64,000 nt of DNA from JBGAKG01 sp044224495 (GTDB lineage: Bacteria; Myxococcota_A; Polyangia; Polyangiales; Polyangiaceae): NCBI GenBank assembly GCA_044224495.1, contig JBGAKG010000008.1, forward strand, positions 1 to 64,000, in the 5' to 3' direction. A program made the position numbers and the translations under genes. Below are positions 54,093-64,000 of the stretch, one piece after another. Numbering within the stretch: the stretch's first letter is position 1; each line of letters begins with the position of its first letter. Under the pieces are notes generated by a model that saw only the letters and a program-made list of their open reading frames with translations, had not been told where the DNA came from and made no database searches.

Positions 54093-54932
54093 TCAGTCGA
54101 TCCGACCGAAGTTGAACGACGCCGCCACGCCCGCTCCGAACCACTGCGCGCCGCCGTTGATGCGCTCGAAGAGGAACTGCGACTTCAGGTCGAACCAGCG
54201 CGTGAAGCTCACGCCGATCCCGAACCCCAGCATGATGTCGAACGGACCACCACCCGGCAGCCCACCGTAGTAGTTGCGATCGTAGACGCGCACGCCGGTC
54301 AGCGGTCCCAGGAACACCTTGCGCGTCACCTGGAACCACAGGTTCACCGGCACCGAGAACACGAAGAAGATCGGATCCGAGAACGCCATGCCGAAGCCCG
54401 GCTGGACGTCTGCGCGGAAGATGCCCGCGTGGAACGCCATCGGCACTCCGAAGTAGTGGTAGAACCACGACGGTCGCGCGAACGGCGCGACGAAGCGCCC
54501 TTCGAGCGCGAGCTCGAACCCGCCCGTGTCGACCACCTTGCCGCGGAAGCGCAGCTCCGGGTTCGAGAACAAGTCGTACCCGTAGGCCGGGTCGTAGAGC
54601 GAGTTGCGATCGAACGGGCGCGCGAACGAGTCCGCCTGCGCGACGCGCCCCTCCGGATCGGGGACGCGAAAACCGAAGCGCAGGCCGATCTCGAAGCGCC
54701 GCAGGAAGGCGATCGCGCCCTCGATGTTCCAGCCGGCGCCCCAATAGCGGATGTCGTTCGGGTTCGCCTGGATCAGGCGCGAGCCGAAGCCGAACCCGAG
54801 GTCCAAGCTGCCGGCGATCTTCGAGTCGGGCACCGTCCGGCGCTCGACCCAGGGCGGCGCGTCGGCGGCGGCGCTGGCGGCGACCGCGCTGACGGCGAGG
54901 AATGCTGCTGCTGCGAGAGCCTGTTTCCTCAT
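54093..54932 (-). CDS. Outer-membrane beta-barrel protein
   Basis: A 279-residue protein with signal MRKQALAAAAFLAVSAVAASAA and then alternating strands (IAGSLDLGFGFGSRL, FEIGLRFGFRVPD, FELALEGRFVAPFA, FDIMLGFGIGVSFTRW) that end GAGVAASFNFGRID. It resembles myxobacterial barrel proteins of unknown cargo. The ATG at 54932 was chosen as it begins the signal peptide. Confidence 0.82.
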   Translation of the reverse strand: MRKQALAAAAFLAVSAVAASAAADAPPWVERRTVPDSKIAGSLDLGFGFGSRLIQANPNDIRYWGAGWNIEGAIAFLRRFEIGLRFGFRVPDPEGRVAQADSFARPFDRNSLYDPAYGYDLFSNPELRFRGKVVDTGGFELALEGRFVAPFARPSWFYHYFGVPMAFHAGIFRADVQPGFGMAFSDPIFFVFSVPVNLWFQVTRKVFLGPLTGVRVYDRNYYGGLPGGGPFDIMLGFGIGVSFTRWFDLKSQFLFERINGGAQWFGAGVAASFNFGRID

Positions 54933-54951
54933 GCCCAAGATGGTACGCCCA

Positions 54952-55206
54952 TCAGCGCGCTTTGCGAAGCGTGACCGCGATCTCCAGGTTCTCGTCAGGT
55001 GTGGCACCACGCGACACCGGCACCACCTCGAACGTCGGATCGGTGCGAAGCGCCACGAAGATGGCTTGTACCAACTTGGGACGCACGCGCTCCTGCCAGC
55101 GCTGGAGCCACGCGTTCCCGTCGTCGTCCCCCTCGTATTCCTCGTCGAACTCGGCGCTGAGCTCGATCCGCACGTTGAAGCACCCTTCCTCGCGGTGGAC
55201 CGTCAT
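54952..55206 (-). CDS. Small conserved acidic protein
   Basis: An 84-residue protein with an acidic loop (LSAEFDEEYEGDDDGNAW) followed by a helix and two strands ending LEIAVTLRKAR. No family name is known to me. It lies 19 nt before the barrel gene on the same strand and is divergent from the LplA-like gene at 55234. ATG 55224 is a longer alternative start. Confidence 0.62.
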   Translation of the reverse strand: MTVHREEGCFNVRIELSAEFDEEYEGDDDGNAWLQRWQERVRPKLVQAIFVALRTDPTFEVVPVSRGATPDENLEIAVTLRKAR

Positions 55207-55233
55207 CGGGCCGTGGTGTAGCAAGAAGAAGGG

Positions 55234-56160
55234 ATGGGTGCATTCGGTCTACTCGGCCACGACGGGAGCCTCGCGGCCGCCGCGAGCGCGTCGCACGACG
55301 CGTTCCTGCGCCCGCTCACCCACCCGATCGAGCTCTGCGTGGCGGCGCTCGAGCAAGAGGGCGAGCTCCTCGGCGCGTTCCAGCGCAGCTCCGACGGTCG
55401 GACCGGGCTCCCCCTCGCGCGCCGCGCGACCGGGGGCGCATCGGTGCGGACGGGGCCCGGTGTCATCCACTGCGTGCTCGCGCTCGCGTCACCGTCGGTC
55501 CTCGTGCCCGCGAACGAGGATCAGATCCTGAACCGGTGGGTGCGGCCGTTCCTCGCGGCGCTCACCAAGGTCGCCGCACCCGCGCACTACTTCGGGCGCG
55601 ATTGGATCAGCGTCTCGCACCGGCCCGCAGCGGCGATCGCGTTCGCGCACGGCGCTGCGACCGAGCGCACCGTCGTCGAGGTGTTCGTCTCCGCGAGTCG
55701 CACCTTCTCCGCCGGGCAGCGCGCGACGTTCCTGGGCAAGGAGCCGATCGCGCTCGACGAGGTCGCGAAGACCGCCGTAACCGCCGAGCGCCTCCGCGCC
55801 GCGCTCGTCGGCGAGCTCGGCGAACGGTACGGGCTCGAGGCCCGCGACGTCCCTCCGCGTGCGCCTGCGCCCGCGCCGAACGTCCCCGACGATCCACCGT
55901 GGAAGGCGAGCGTCGACGAAGCGATCGGACCGATCTCGGCGGGCGTCGATCGCACCGGCGCCCTCCGCCTCGGCGGCGAGCTGATGGCATCCTCCGATGC
56001 AATCACGGAGGTCGAGACGCGGCTCCGTGACGCGACGCGGCAAGATCTCGACGCCATCCTCGAGGCCGCGTTCTCCTCGCGCGACGGCTGGCGTCCCGCG
56101 CTCTTCGGCGTGCGCGATCTCGGCTCGATTCGCGAGGTGCTCGCGGCCGCGATGGACTAG
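55234..56160 (+). CDS. Lipoate-protein ligase A-like protein lacking the catalytic lysine
   Basis: A 308-residue protein of the BPL/LplA/LipB fold. The RRATGGASVRTGPGVIHCVLAL block corresponds to the RRxTGGxAVxHG signature, and YFGRDWISVSHRPAAAIAFAH to the ligase loop. The lysine that binds the acyl-adenylate in LplA seems replaced by Arg-Pro. The C-terminal 90 residues may be the accessory domain. It could be an octanoyltransferase-like protein or a degraded ligase. GAAGAAGGG precedes the ATG. Confidence 0.7.
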   Translation: MGAFGLLGHDGSLAAAASASHDAFLRPLTHPIELCVAALEQEGELLGAFQRSSDGRTGLPLARRATGGASVRTGPGVIHCVLALASPSVLVPANEDQILNRWVRPFLAALTKVAAPAHYFGRDWISVSHRPAAAIAFAHGAATERTVVEVFVSASRTFSAGQRATFLGKEPIALDEVAKTAVTAERLRAALVGELGERYGLEARDVPPRAPAPAPNVPDDPPWKASVDEAIGPISAGVDRTGALRLGGELMASSDAITEVETRLRDATRQDLDAILEAAFSSRDGWRPALFGVRDLGSIREVLAAAMD

Positions 56161-56173
56161 CATCGCGCGCACT

Positions 56174-57202
56174 TTGGTACGCAAACCCGTCGTCCTCATC
56201 ACCGGGGCCAGTGGCGAGATGGGCCACGGCCTGATCCACGCCCTCTCCAAGCGCGAGCACTTCGACGTGCTCGCCCTCGACATCAAGGAGCTCGAAGGCG
56301 ATCTCGCGAAGATGTGCCGCGCCACGATCGCGGGCGACATCCTCGACAAGCACCTGCTCGAGCGCCTGGTGAGCGAGTACGAGATCCACGCGATCTTCCA
56401 CCTCGCGGCGCTGCTCTCCACCCGCTCCGAGTTCACGCCCGAGACCGCGCACGAGGTCAACGTGACCGGCACGTTGAACCTGCTGAAGCTCGCGACCGAG
56501 CAAGCGCGCTGGCACGGCAAGCCCGTGAAGTTCCTCTTCCCGAGCTCCATCGCGGCGTACGGCATCGGCTCGCTCGACGAGAAGCGCAAAGCCGGCCGCA
56601 TCGCAGAAGAAGCGCACCTCGAGCCGTCCACGATGTACGGCTGCAACAAGCTCTACTGCGAGCACCTCGGTCGCTACTTCGCGAAGCACTACCGCCAGCT
56701 CGCCCAAGGCGACGACGCGGTGAAGCGCGGCGTCGACTTCCGCAGCATCCGCTTCCCGGGGCTCATCTCGGCGTTCACCGTCCCGAGCGGCGGCACGAGC
56801 GACTACCTGCCCGAGATGCTCCACGCCGCGGCGCAGGGCAACCGCTACGAGTGCTTCGTTCGCCCCGACACCCGCATCCCGTTCATGGCGATGCCGGACG
56901 GGATCGACGCGCTCCTCGGCTTGATGGACGCGCCGCGCGAGAAGCTCTCGACGCACGTCTACAACATCGCCGCCTTCAACCCGAGCGCGGAAGAGTTCGC
57001 GGTCATCGTACGGAAGGCGTTCCCCAACGCCGAGATCACGTTCGTCCCGGACGTGCGCCGGCAGGGCATCGTCGACTCCTGGCCCGAGGACGTCGACGAC
57101 GGCCGCGCGCGGAGCGACTGGGGCTTCGCGCCGAAGTTCGATCTCGGTCGCGCGGTGGACGAGTACCTGCTCCCGAACATCAAGAAGCGGTACGCGAAGT
57201 AG
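56174..57202 (+). CDS. NAD-dependent epimerase-type L-threonine 3-dehydrogenase
   Basis: A 342-residue extended SDR. Cofactor motif ITGASGEMGHGL, FPSSIAAYG, catalytic Tyr-x3-Lys in MYGCNKLYCEHLGRY, FRSIRFPGLISAFTVPSGGTSDYLPEML and FVRPDTRIPFMAMPDGIDALL. These features fit the SDR-type threonine dehydrogenases related to UDP-galactose epimerase. It would make 2-amino-3-oxobutyrate for Kbl (47620). The only suitable start is TTG 56174, 13 nt after the LplA-like gene. Confidence 0.85.
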   Translation: MVRKPVVLITGASGEMGHGLIHALSKREHFDVLALDIKELEGDLAKMCRATIAGDILDKHLLERLVSEYEIHAIFHLAALLSTRSEFTPETAHEVNVTGTLNLLKLATEQARWHGKPVKFLFPSSIAAYGIGSLDEKRKAGRIAEEAHLEPSTMYGCNKLYCEHLGRYFAKHYRQLAQGDDAVKRGVDFRSIRFPGLISAFTVPSGGTSDYLPEMLHAAAQGNRYECFVRPDTRIPFMAMPDGIDALLGLMDAPREKLSTHVYNIAAFNPSAEEFAVIVRKAFPNAEITFVPDVRRQGIVDSWPEDVDDGRARSDWGFAPKFDLGRAVDEYLLPNIKKRYAK

Positions 57203-57216
57203 CCCGTCTCAGCCGA

Positions 57217-58587
57217 TCACAGCCGCCCCTGCAAGATGCAGGACACGGTGTCGATCGTGCGCATTGCCGGCGCTCCGCCGGTCACGTGCTCGTTGTCCAT
57301 CGCGTGGTCGTACTCGAGCATCGTCTTCAGGCCCTTGCCCATGTTGACGACGAAGAGCCCCGCCACCGTGTGGCGCCCGTTCGCGGCGACGCCGTAGTCG
57401 GGCGTGTACCAGTCCCAGCGAAAGCCGAGCACGAAGTGCTTGGTGATGTCCTGCTCGATGCGGGCGAACGCACCGAGCTCCTTCTTCGCCACGACGTCGG
57501 CGTTGATGTCGTCCGGGATCTTGGGGACGTTGTTCGCGTTGAGCGTGCCGCGGTCCATGTTCTCCGCGATCACGATCTCGGCGTAGACCGCCGTCTGCCC
57601 GAGCGGCTTCGAGAAGGTGTGGTGCAGCGCGGCCTCGCCGCCGATCGCCCAGCGTGTGAACTGCTTGAAGCGGAGCTTCGCCGCGTCCACCGTCTGGCCC
57701 TTGCCGAGGTAGCCGCTCACGCCCACGTCGAACGGACCGAAGTCGTAGTCCACGCGGAGGACGCCGTCCTTCGCGCGGTTGAAGTCGGGGACGACCGTGA
57801 AGTCGGATTCGTTGATCGTGCGACCGTTCAGCACCGACGCGGTGACGAGCAGCTTCTTCTCCCACGAGAGGTCGGCGTGGATGCCGAGGTCGAACTCGCC
57901 CGGCCACATGTTCCGTTGGAAGAAGCTGCGCTCGGCGAACGGGCGGTCGGCGTCACTCTGAGGCATCTCGAAGTTGAACGGCACCTTGAACATGCCGGCG
58001 CCGAACAGGAGCTTCATCTTGCCGTTCGCGAACGGGACGATCGCGTCGGCTTCGACGTTGCGCGCGGCGACGCCGGCCCCCGAGACGGGCCCGCCGGCCA
58101 CGAGCGGCTCGAGCTCCACCGTGAAGCGAGCGTACTTGTTCGGCTCGAACGTGACGCGGGCGCGCGCGCGCCGCAGGCGGAAGAAGTTCGAGTTGGTCGT
58201 GTCGCCGTTGGACTTCGCGATCACGTCGTTCGCGCCGATGCCGGGCGGGAGCACGCCGCCGTTCGCGTTGGGCGACGCCGCGGCGTCGTAGACGTTCATG
58301 ATGAGCTGCGGCTGGACGAAGCCGCTGATGGTCACGCTCTTCAACCAGTCGGGCAGCTTGAAGCCGTCGCTCTTCGCTTCGAGCTCCTTGAGCCGCGCTT
58401 CGAGCTTGGCCATCCGGGTGTTCGGGTCGTCGGCAGGAGCCGCCGGCGGGGCATTCGGCGCCGCTGTCGCGCTCACGTCCGTCCCGGACGTCGAGAGCAG
58501 CGGCGGGCGGTCGTCGGCCCACGCCGCCCCGGTGAAGAGGATTGTCGCGACGCCCGCAAAGACCCCGAATCCGCAGAGAGTTCGCAT
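57217..58587 (-). CDS. Phosphate-selective porin O/P family protein
   Basis: A 456-residue outer-membrane porin. Signal MRTLCGFGVFAGVATILFTGAAWA, a short coiled coil at residues 55-75 (MAKLEARLKELEAK) and a barrel with OprO/OprP-type motifs: FFRLRRARARVTF, LLFGAGMFKVPFNFE and ERSFFQRNMWPGEFDLG. It converges on the TDH-like gene with 14 nt between stops. The anion carried is unknown. Confidence 0.9.
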   Translation of the reverse strand: MRTLCGFGVFAGVATILFTGAAWADDRPPLLSTSGTDVSATAAPNAPPAAPADDPNTRMAKLEARLKELEAKSDGFKLPDWLKSVTISGFVQPQLIMNVYDAAASPNANGGVLPPGIGANDVIAKSNGDTTNSNFFRLRRARARVTFEPNKYARFTVELEPLVAGGPVSGAGVAARNVEADAIVPFANGKMKLLFGAGMFKVPFNFEMPQSDADRPFAERSFFQRNMWPGEFDLGIHADLSWEKKLLVTASVLNGRTINESDFTVVPDFNRAKDGVLRVDYDFGPFDVGVSGYLGKGQTVDAAKLRFKQFTRWAIGGEAALHHTFSKPLGQTAVYAEIVIAENMDRGTLNANNVPKIPDDINADVVAKKELGAFARIEQDITKHFVLGFRWDWYTPDYGVAANGRHTVAGLFVVNMGKGLKTMLEYDHAMDNEHVTGGAPAMRTIDTVSCILQGRL

Positions 58588-58699
58588 CGGCGCCGGCTTA
58601 TAGCAACGGAACCGACGCGTTCGTCACCGGATTGCCACAACGTCTCGGTGATGTTGCCGTCCCGTCACCGATGGGACAGTTCGCCGCGCTTTCTTGCGC

Positions 58700-60664
<1,965 letters not shown>

Positions 60665-60666
60665 CG

Positions 60667-61848
60667 TCAGCCTTTCCCCTGCGCGCCCGATCCTCCGGGC
60701 GCGTCTTGGATCCCACGCGCGACGGCGATCGCACGGATCGCGTCGCGGCGGCGAGCGAGCTCGGCGTTGTCCTTCACCGGCTCGAAGCGAGAAGCGGTCC
60801 CGCTTCGCGAGACGCGCAAGTAGGCCGAAGGCAGGTGCGCGGTCAGCTCCTGGAGCAAGCGCTCGAGCTGGATCGCCGGCCGACCGTCGACCTTCTTCTC
60901 GACCTCGAAGTACGTCCACGGGATCTTCGACTCGGCGAGCGACTCGGCGCGCACCAAGAACGTGTTCGTGTTGAACACGCGGACCTGGGCGGCGTCGAAG
61001 CCGCGCGGCAGGCGGAACTCCTCGAGCACCTGGAGCTTGCCCTCGGCGTGGACCGGGATGCCGCCGCGATCGCCCTCTTCCTTGGGGCAGACCTCGACCA
61101 TCACCGCCTTCCCGCGCTCGATGAACGAACCGAGGATCGCTTCGTCGACCGTGGCGCCGAGGTTGTCGACGTTCGTGATCCAGACGTACTTCCCGCCGGC
61201 GCGGTGGAACGCCTGGACGAGCCCCGAGCGCGCGAGCGCCTCGGGCAGATCACCGTGGCCGGTCGCGTGGGTGCTCGGCTTGCCCTCGTCGTCGAGGAAG
61301 ACGTCCCCCTTCGGATCGAGGCGCAGCCCGAGGTTCTGGGTGAACGTCGCGACGTGCGGGCCCGCCTTGCGCTCGGCCAGCGCTGCGCGGAGCGGCTCTT
61401 CGGTCGCGTCGCTCGTCATGAGCCAGAGCGGAACCGGGCGCCCGGCGCGCGCGCCGAGCATCGCGTTCTCGCGGAGGCGGACGTCGAGGAAGGTCAGCCC
61501 ATCGAACGCCTCGACGAGAGCCTTCACGACGCCGCCCATGCGCGTCGCCATGCCGCCGGCCATCACGCAGAAGGCGAGCTCGCCATTTCGAAGTGCAGCG
61601 GCTCCGAGCGCCGCGAGCCTTGCGTGCTCGGGCGTGCCGGGCGCGGGGACCTCGAGGAGCTCCTCGGGCGCCGGCGCGCGGACGTCGCCTTTGACGCGGT
61701 TGCGCGCGTCCCGACGTGCCTCGGCGGGGCTGCTCGAGCGCAGGTCTTCGCCGAGCGCGTGCAGGCGCGCGACATCGAAAGCATGAGCCTCGAGGAGCGC
61801 GCGGACATCGGCGGGGAGCTTCGCGAGTTGCTCGTCGAGCGTGGCCAT
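60667..61848 (-). CDS. UDPGP-type nucleotidyltransferase (UTP-sugar-1-phosphate uridylyltransferase)
   Basis: A 393-residue protein of the UDPGP/AGX family rather than the GalU type. It has CVMAGGMATRMGGVVKALVEAFDGLTFLD as nucleotide-binding loop, PLWLMTSDATEEPL, VATFTQNLGLRLDPKG, HATGHGDLPEAL and WITNVDNLGATVD. It would make UDP-glucose or UDP-GlcNAc. It is followed 2 nt later by the HD-GYP gene, which could link envelope sugar supply to cyclic di-GMP signalling. Confidence 0.87.
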   Translation of the reverse strand: MATLDEQLAKLPADVRALLEAHAFDVARLHALGEDLRSSSPAEARRDARNRVKGDVRAPAPEELLEVPAPGTPEHARLAALGAAALRNGELAFCVMAGGMATRMGGVVKALVEAFDGLTFLDVRLRENAMLGARAGRPVPLWLMTSDATEEPLRAALAERKAGPHVATFTQNLGLRLDPKGDVFLDDEGKPSTHATGHGDLPEALARSGLVQAFHRAGGKYVWITNVDNLGATVDEAILGSFIERGKAVMVEVCPKEEGDRGGIPVHAEGKLQVLEEFRLPRGFDAAQVRVFNTNTFLVRAESLAESKIPWTYFEVEKKVDGRPAIQLERLLQELTAHLPSAYLRVSRSGTASRFEPVKDNAELARRRDAIRAIAVARGIQDAPGGSGAQGKG

Positions 61849-61902
61849 GCGTGGGTCGGGCGATGGTACGAAGAAACCCGAGGCCGTGCTAGGACCGCGG
61901 GC

Positions 61903-62199
61903 GTGGGAGCACGCGGTGGACCGAAAGGATGCAAGCTGGCGACGGCGACGGCGACGCTCGCCGTCGGCGCGCTCCTCCTCGGCGCGTGCGTGGCGACGGC
62001 CGCCCCACTTCCGCCGCGCCGCGCGGAGACGCCGCCGCGCCCCGTCGCGACCGCGAGCGAGGATGCGCCGCCGCGCCCCGAGGGTCTTCCGGCCGACGCG
62101 GCATGGGTTCCGGGGCATTGGCATTGGAACGGCGTGGAAAACGAGTGGATTCCCGGGCGCTGGGAGGTCCCCCCGGGGGGCGCGACCTACGCTCCGTGA
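61903..62199 (+). CDS. Small lipoprotein with WxxGxW-type repeat
   Basis: A 98-residue lipoprotein. The GTG at 61903 gives a basic start and signal ending ALLLGAC, then a Pro-rich linker and the two-part motif VPGHWHWNG / IPGRWEVPP, a member of the YXWGXW-like repeat proteins. Such proteins are small surface lipoproteins of unknown role. It is divergent from the uridylyltransferase gene. Confidence 0.75.
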   Translation: MGARGGPKGCKLATATATLAVGALLLGACVATAAPLPPRRAETPPRPVATASEDAPPRPEGLPADAAWVPGHWHWNGVENEWIPGRWEVPPGGATYAP

Positions 62200-62248
62200 T
62201 CGTGGTAAGCTCGTGAGCGGCCGGGACTTCCTTCATTTGCGAGGTTCC

Positions 62249-63187
62249 ATGAAATCCATCCGCACTCCGCTCGCGGCGCTCGCCGCGGCAGCCACGCTCG
62301 CGTTCGCGTCGCCCGTCCTGGCGCAGGATGCGCAGCCACCGCCGTCGACCGTCACGGGCACGGGGCCCGATGCGATCATCCTCAAAGACGGAACGACGCT
62401 GCGCGGGACCCTCGTCGAGGTCGTTCCCAATCAGGTCGCGCGGCTGCGCATGGCCGACGGCAAGATCGCGAACGTGAAGTGGGAGGTCATCGAGCGGGTC
62501 GAGCAAGCGACGCCGCCGGTCGCGCCGCCGGTGACGCCGGTCGCGCCGCCGGTGACACCGGTCGCGCCGCCGGTCCCGCCGCCGCAGAGCACGAGCGTGG
62601 TGCACATCGATGCGGAGATCCCCGTCATCCTCGAGCAGTCGACGTACGGCGGCGACGATTGGCACCCCGTCTGCCAGGCACCGTGCGACGCGTCGCTCCC
62701 GCTCCAGGCGAGCTACCGCATCTCGGGCGACGGCACGCGGCGCTCGAAGCCGTTCGTGATCTCGCCCACGCCGGACGGCAAGGCCACGTTGGACGTCGCG
62801 CGGGGAACGACCACCGGCTTCGCGCTCGGCATCACGTTCGTGGCGACGGGGCCGATCGTCTTCCTGATCGGCTTGGCCGTGACCGTCCTGGGCGCGGCGG
62901 CGAGCAGCGCCAACGACTGCACGAACGCGACCGGCTCGCGTTGCACGGCGTCCGACGCGGGCGCCGTCATCACCACCGGCATCGTCCTGATGGGCGTGGG
63001 GATCGGCGGCACGGTGATCGGCGGCATCCTGCTCGGGAACAACATCCGTACCAAAGTGGGACAGGTCGGAGTCACGATCCCGGGGTACCCGGGTGCGCAG
63101 GACCTGGTTCGGCGCCCGACGTGGTACGCGGAGCGCCCGCCGGTACCGGCGAGCGCGACGATCCCGCTGGTGGCCGTTCCGTTCTGA
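62249..63187 (+). CDS. Envelope protein with Pro-Val repeat and two membrane helices
   Basis: A 312-residue protein. Signal peptide ends SPVLAQ, then an SH3-like segment DAIILKDGTTLRGTLVEVVPNQVARLRM, a tandem PPVTPVA repeat (three to four units at residues 90-110), a beta domain with two cysteines, and two transmembrane helices near 195-215 and 240-260. A plausible membrane-anchored envelope protein; no family is recognised. It is followed by the DUF4388 gene on the other strand. Confidence 0.8.
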   Translation: MKSIRTPLAALAAAATLAFASPVLAQDAQPPPSTVTGTGPDAIILKDGTTLRGTLVEVVPNQVARLRMADGKIANVKWEVIERVEQATPPVAPPVTPVAPPVTPVAPPVPPPQSTSVVHIDAEIPVILEQSTYGGDDWHPVCQAPCDASLPLQASYRISGDGTRRSKPFVISPTPDGKATLDVARGTTTGFALGITFVATGPIVFLIGLAVTVLGAAASSANDCTNATGSRCTASDAGAVITTGIVLMGVGIGGTVIGGILLGNNIRTKVGQVGVTIPGYPGAQDLVRRPTWYAERPPVPASATIPLVAVPF

Positions 63188-63202
63188 CGCGAGCGCCGTC
63201 GC

Positions 63203-64000
63203 TCAGGACGGCGCGTCGTCGATCGCGCGCCGGTACCTCTCGCGCCGCGCGCTGTCGCCGAGGATCTCGTACGCCTCGTCGAGCACCGAGACGATGCGCC
63301 GCACGTCGTCCGCGAGATCGAGCGTGGCCGGCGTGAGCACGCTGCTCGGCTCGAACGCCCGGCGAAGATCGACGTAGGCGCGCCGGATCTCGTAGCTCGT
63401 GGCGTTGCGCATGACCCCGAGCACCGCGAAGTAGTCGCCCTCTTCGACGAGATCGACGCGCGCGCGGATTCGCTCGCGCAGCGCGGTGTCGTCCATGGCA
63501 TCCGCCTCGGGCGTCCGCGCGCGCGCCTGCGGCTTCGCGAAGGCGGCGCGCACGACGACGACGACCCCGAGCAGCGCGAGCGCGTAGAGCACCTGCGTGA
63601 CGTCGGTCTGGGGAAAGCGCGTCACGATCGCATCGAGCTTCGCGCCGATGACGGTGCGCAGCGCGTCGAGCTCGGCCGAGCCGAGACCGCACTCGTTGAG
63701 GAGCGGTGCGCGCGGGCCTTCGCTGAAGACTGCGTCCCGCCCGCCGAGCGCGACGGCGGCGGACTGCTCGTCGACCGTGCGGCGCACGACCTCCACGAAG
63801 ACCTCGGCCCCGGCCGAGCCGCCAAAGACGCTGGGCTCGTTGCGGAGCCGCCCGGGAGGCTCCGGGTCGAGGAACGAGCTGCCGCGCGAGATCCCGAGCA
63901 CCTGGCCCATGATCCACTCGGCGTGCGCGCGGAGCACCGTCCAGAGCTGATCCTGGCGGAGCGCGCCTTGCGCGACGAGCGCCGCACCGGCGTGGCGCCC
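63203..64000 (-). CDS. DUF4388/J-like protein, N terminus outside the window
   Basis: An open frame of 266 codons running off the right edge. The visible start (GALRQDQLWTVLRAHAEWIMGQVLG, then GRLRNEPSVFGG) is the end of a DUF4388 (PATAN) domain common in myxobacteria. A transmembrane helix (VLYALALLGVVVVVRAA) follows, then a J-like domain, DYFAVLGVMRNATSYEIRRAYVDLRRAF, ending with EAYEILGDSARRERYRRAI. The HPD tripeptide of true J domains is missing. The gene is incomplete here. Confidence 0.82.
   Translation of the reverse strand, partial: GRHAGAALVAQGALRQDQLWTVLRAHAEWIMGQVLGISRGSSFLDPEPPGRLRNEPSVFGGSAGAEVFVEVVRRTVDEQSAAVALGGRDAVFSEGPRAPLLNECGLGSAELDALRTVIGAKLDAIVTRFPQTDVTQVLYALALLGVVVVVRAAFAKPQARARTPEADAMDDTALRERIRARVDLVEEGDYFAVLGVMRNATSYEIRRAYVDLRRAFEPSSVLTPATLDLADDVRRIVSVLDEAYEILGDSARRERYRRAIDDAPS

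Noticed and set aside
53088..54974. 628-codon plus-strand open frame across the repeat region and two minus-strand genes
   Set aside because: It passes through degenerate repeats and the antisense of a VOC protein and a barrel protein; no start signal or domain.

Overview
The window is high-GC DNA that reads as a chromosome segment of a myxobacterium, probably Polyangiales (Myxococcota). The support is the adjacent MglB/MglA polarity genes, many secreted lipoproteins with Asp/Ala/Gly-rich linkers directly after the lipobox cysteine, a DUF4388-like protein at the right edge, paired RRM proteins, and large one-polypeptide PurL. Most genes are ordinary chromosomal genes in short operons.

Layout. 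1-415: 3' end of a group II intron, then two copies of a short repeat. 416-6534: lysR, divergent purL, and a three-gene RNA-binding operon (RRM, small charged protein, RRM). 6565-8474: arsenic operon arsR-arsI-aqpS-arsC with an operator in front. 8488-12917: lipoproteins, thioredoxin-like protein, methyltransferase, DUF924. 13130-15405: a LarC2-like gene coupled to a 588-residue protein of no recognised family. 15421-21140: small enzymes, a MarR regulator with a palindromic operator, one tRNA-Arg. 21242-27760: hybrid histidine kinase, old yellow enzyme, CtaA, and two tandem Kazal-type lipoproteins.

27841-37241 is the most interesting part. It is a compact cassette for a periplasmic type II molybdenum enzyme that looks most like the nitrite oxidoreductase (NxrA/NxrB) group: an uncharacterised coupled protein, Tat-exported catalytic subunit, four-cluster Fe-S subunit, haem b-type lipoprotein subunit, TorD-like chaperone, MoaA, MOSC protein and an outer-membrane barrel. 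Catalysis, electron transfer, folding and cofactor supply are all present in one run of genes, but the substrate cannot be read from sequence.

37252-50919: SDR of the 2,4-dienoyl-CoA reductase type, GtrA, DUF302, QueD with a BFD-like protein, a strongly expressed-looking 43-residue basic protein, MglBA, M20 peptidase, WD40 protein, glycine C-acetyltransferase. 50976-53519 is the accessory region: a RAYT-type Y1 transposase, an IS30 transposase, what may be a solo IS end and degenerate GGATCC-centred repeats. 53520-64000: glyoxalase-like protein, barrel proteins, LplA-like protein, SDR threonine dehydrogenase-like protein (which with the acetyltransferase at 47620 would complete threonine to glycine), porin, HD-GYP protein, UDPGP-type uridylyltransferase, two envelope proteins and a DUF4388/J-like protein cut by the window edge.

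Several genes carry a -10-like hexamer 6-8 nt before the start codon, which suggests leaderless transcripts. All functional names come from motif recognition by eye; no database search was run.
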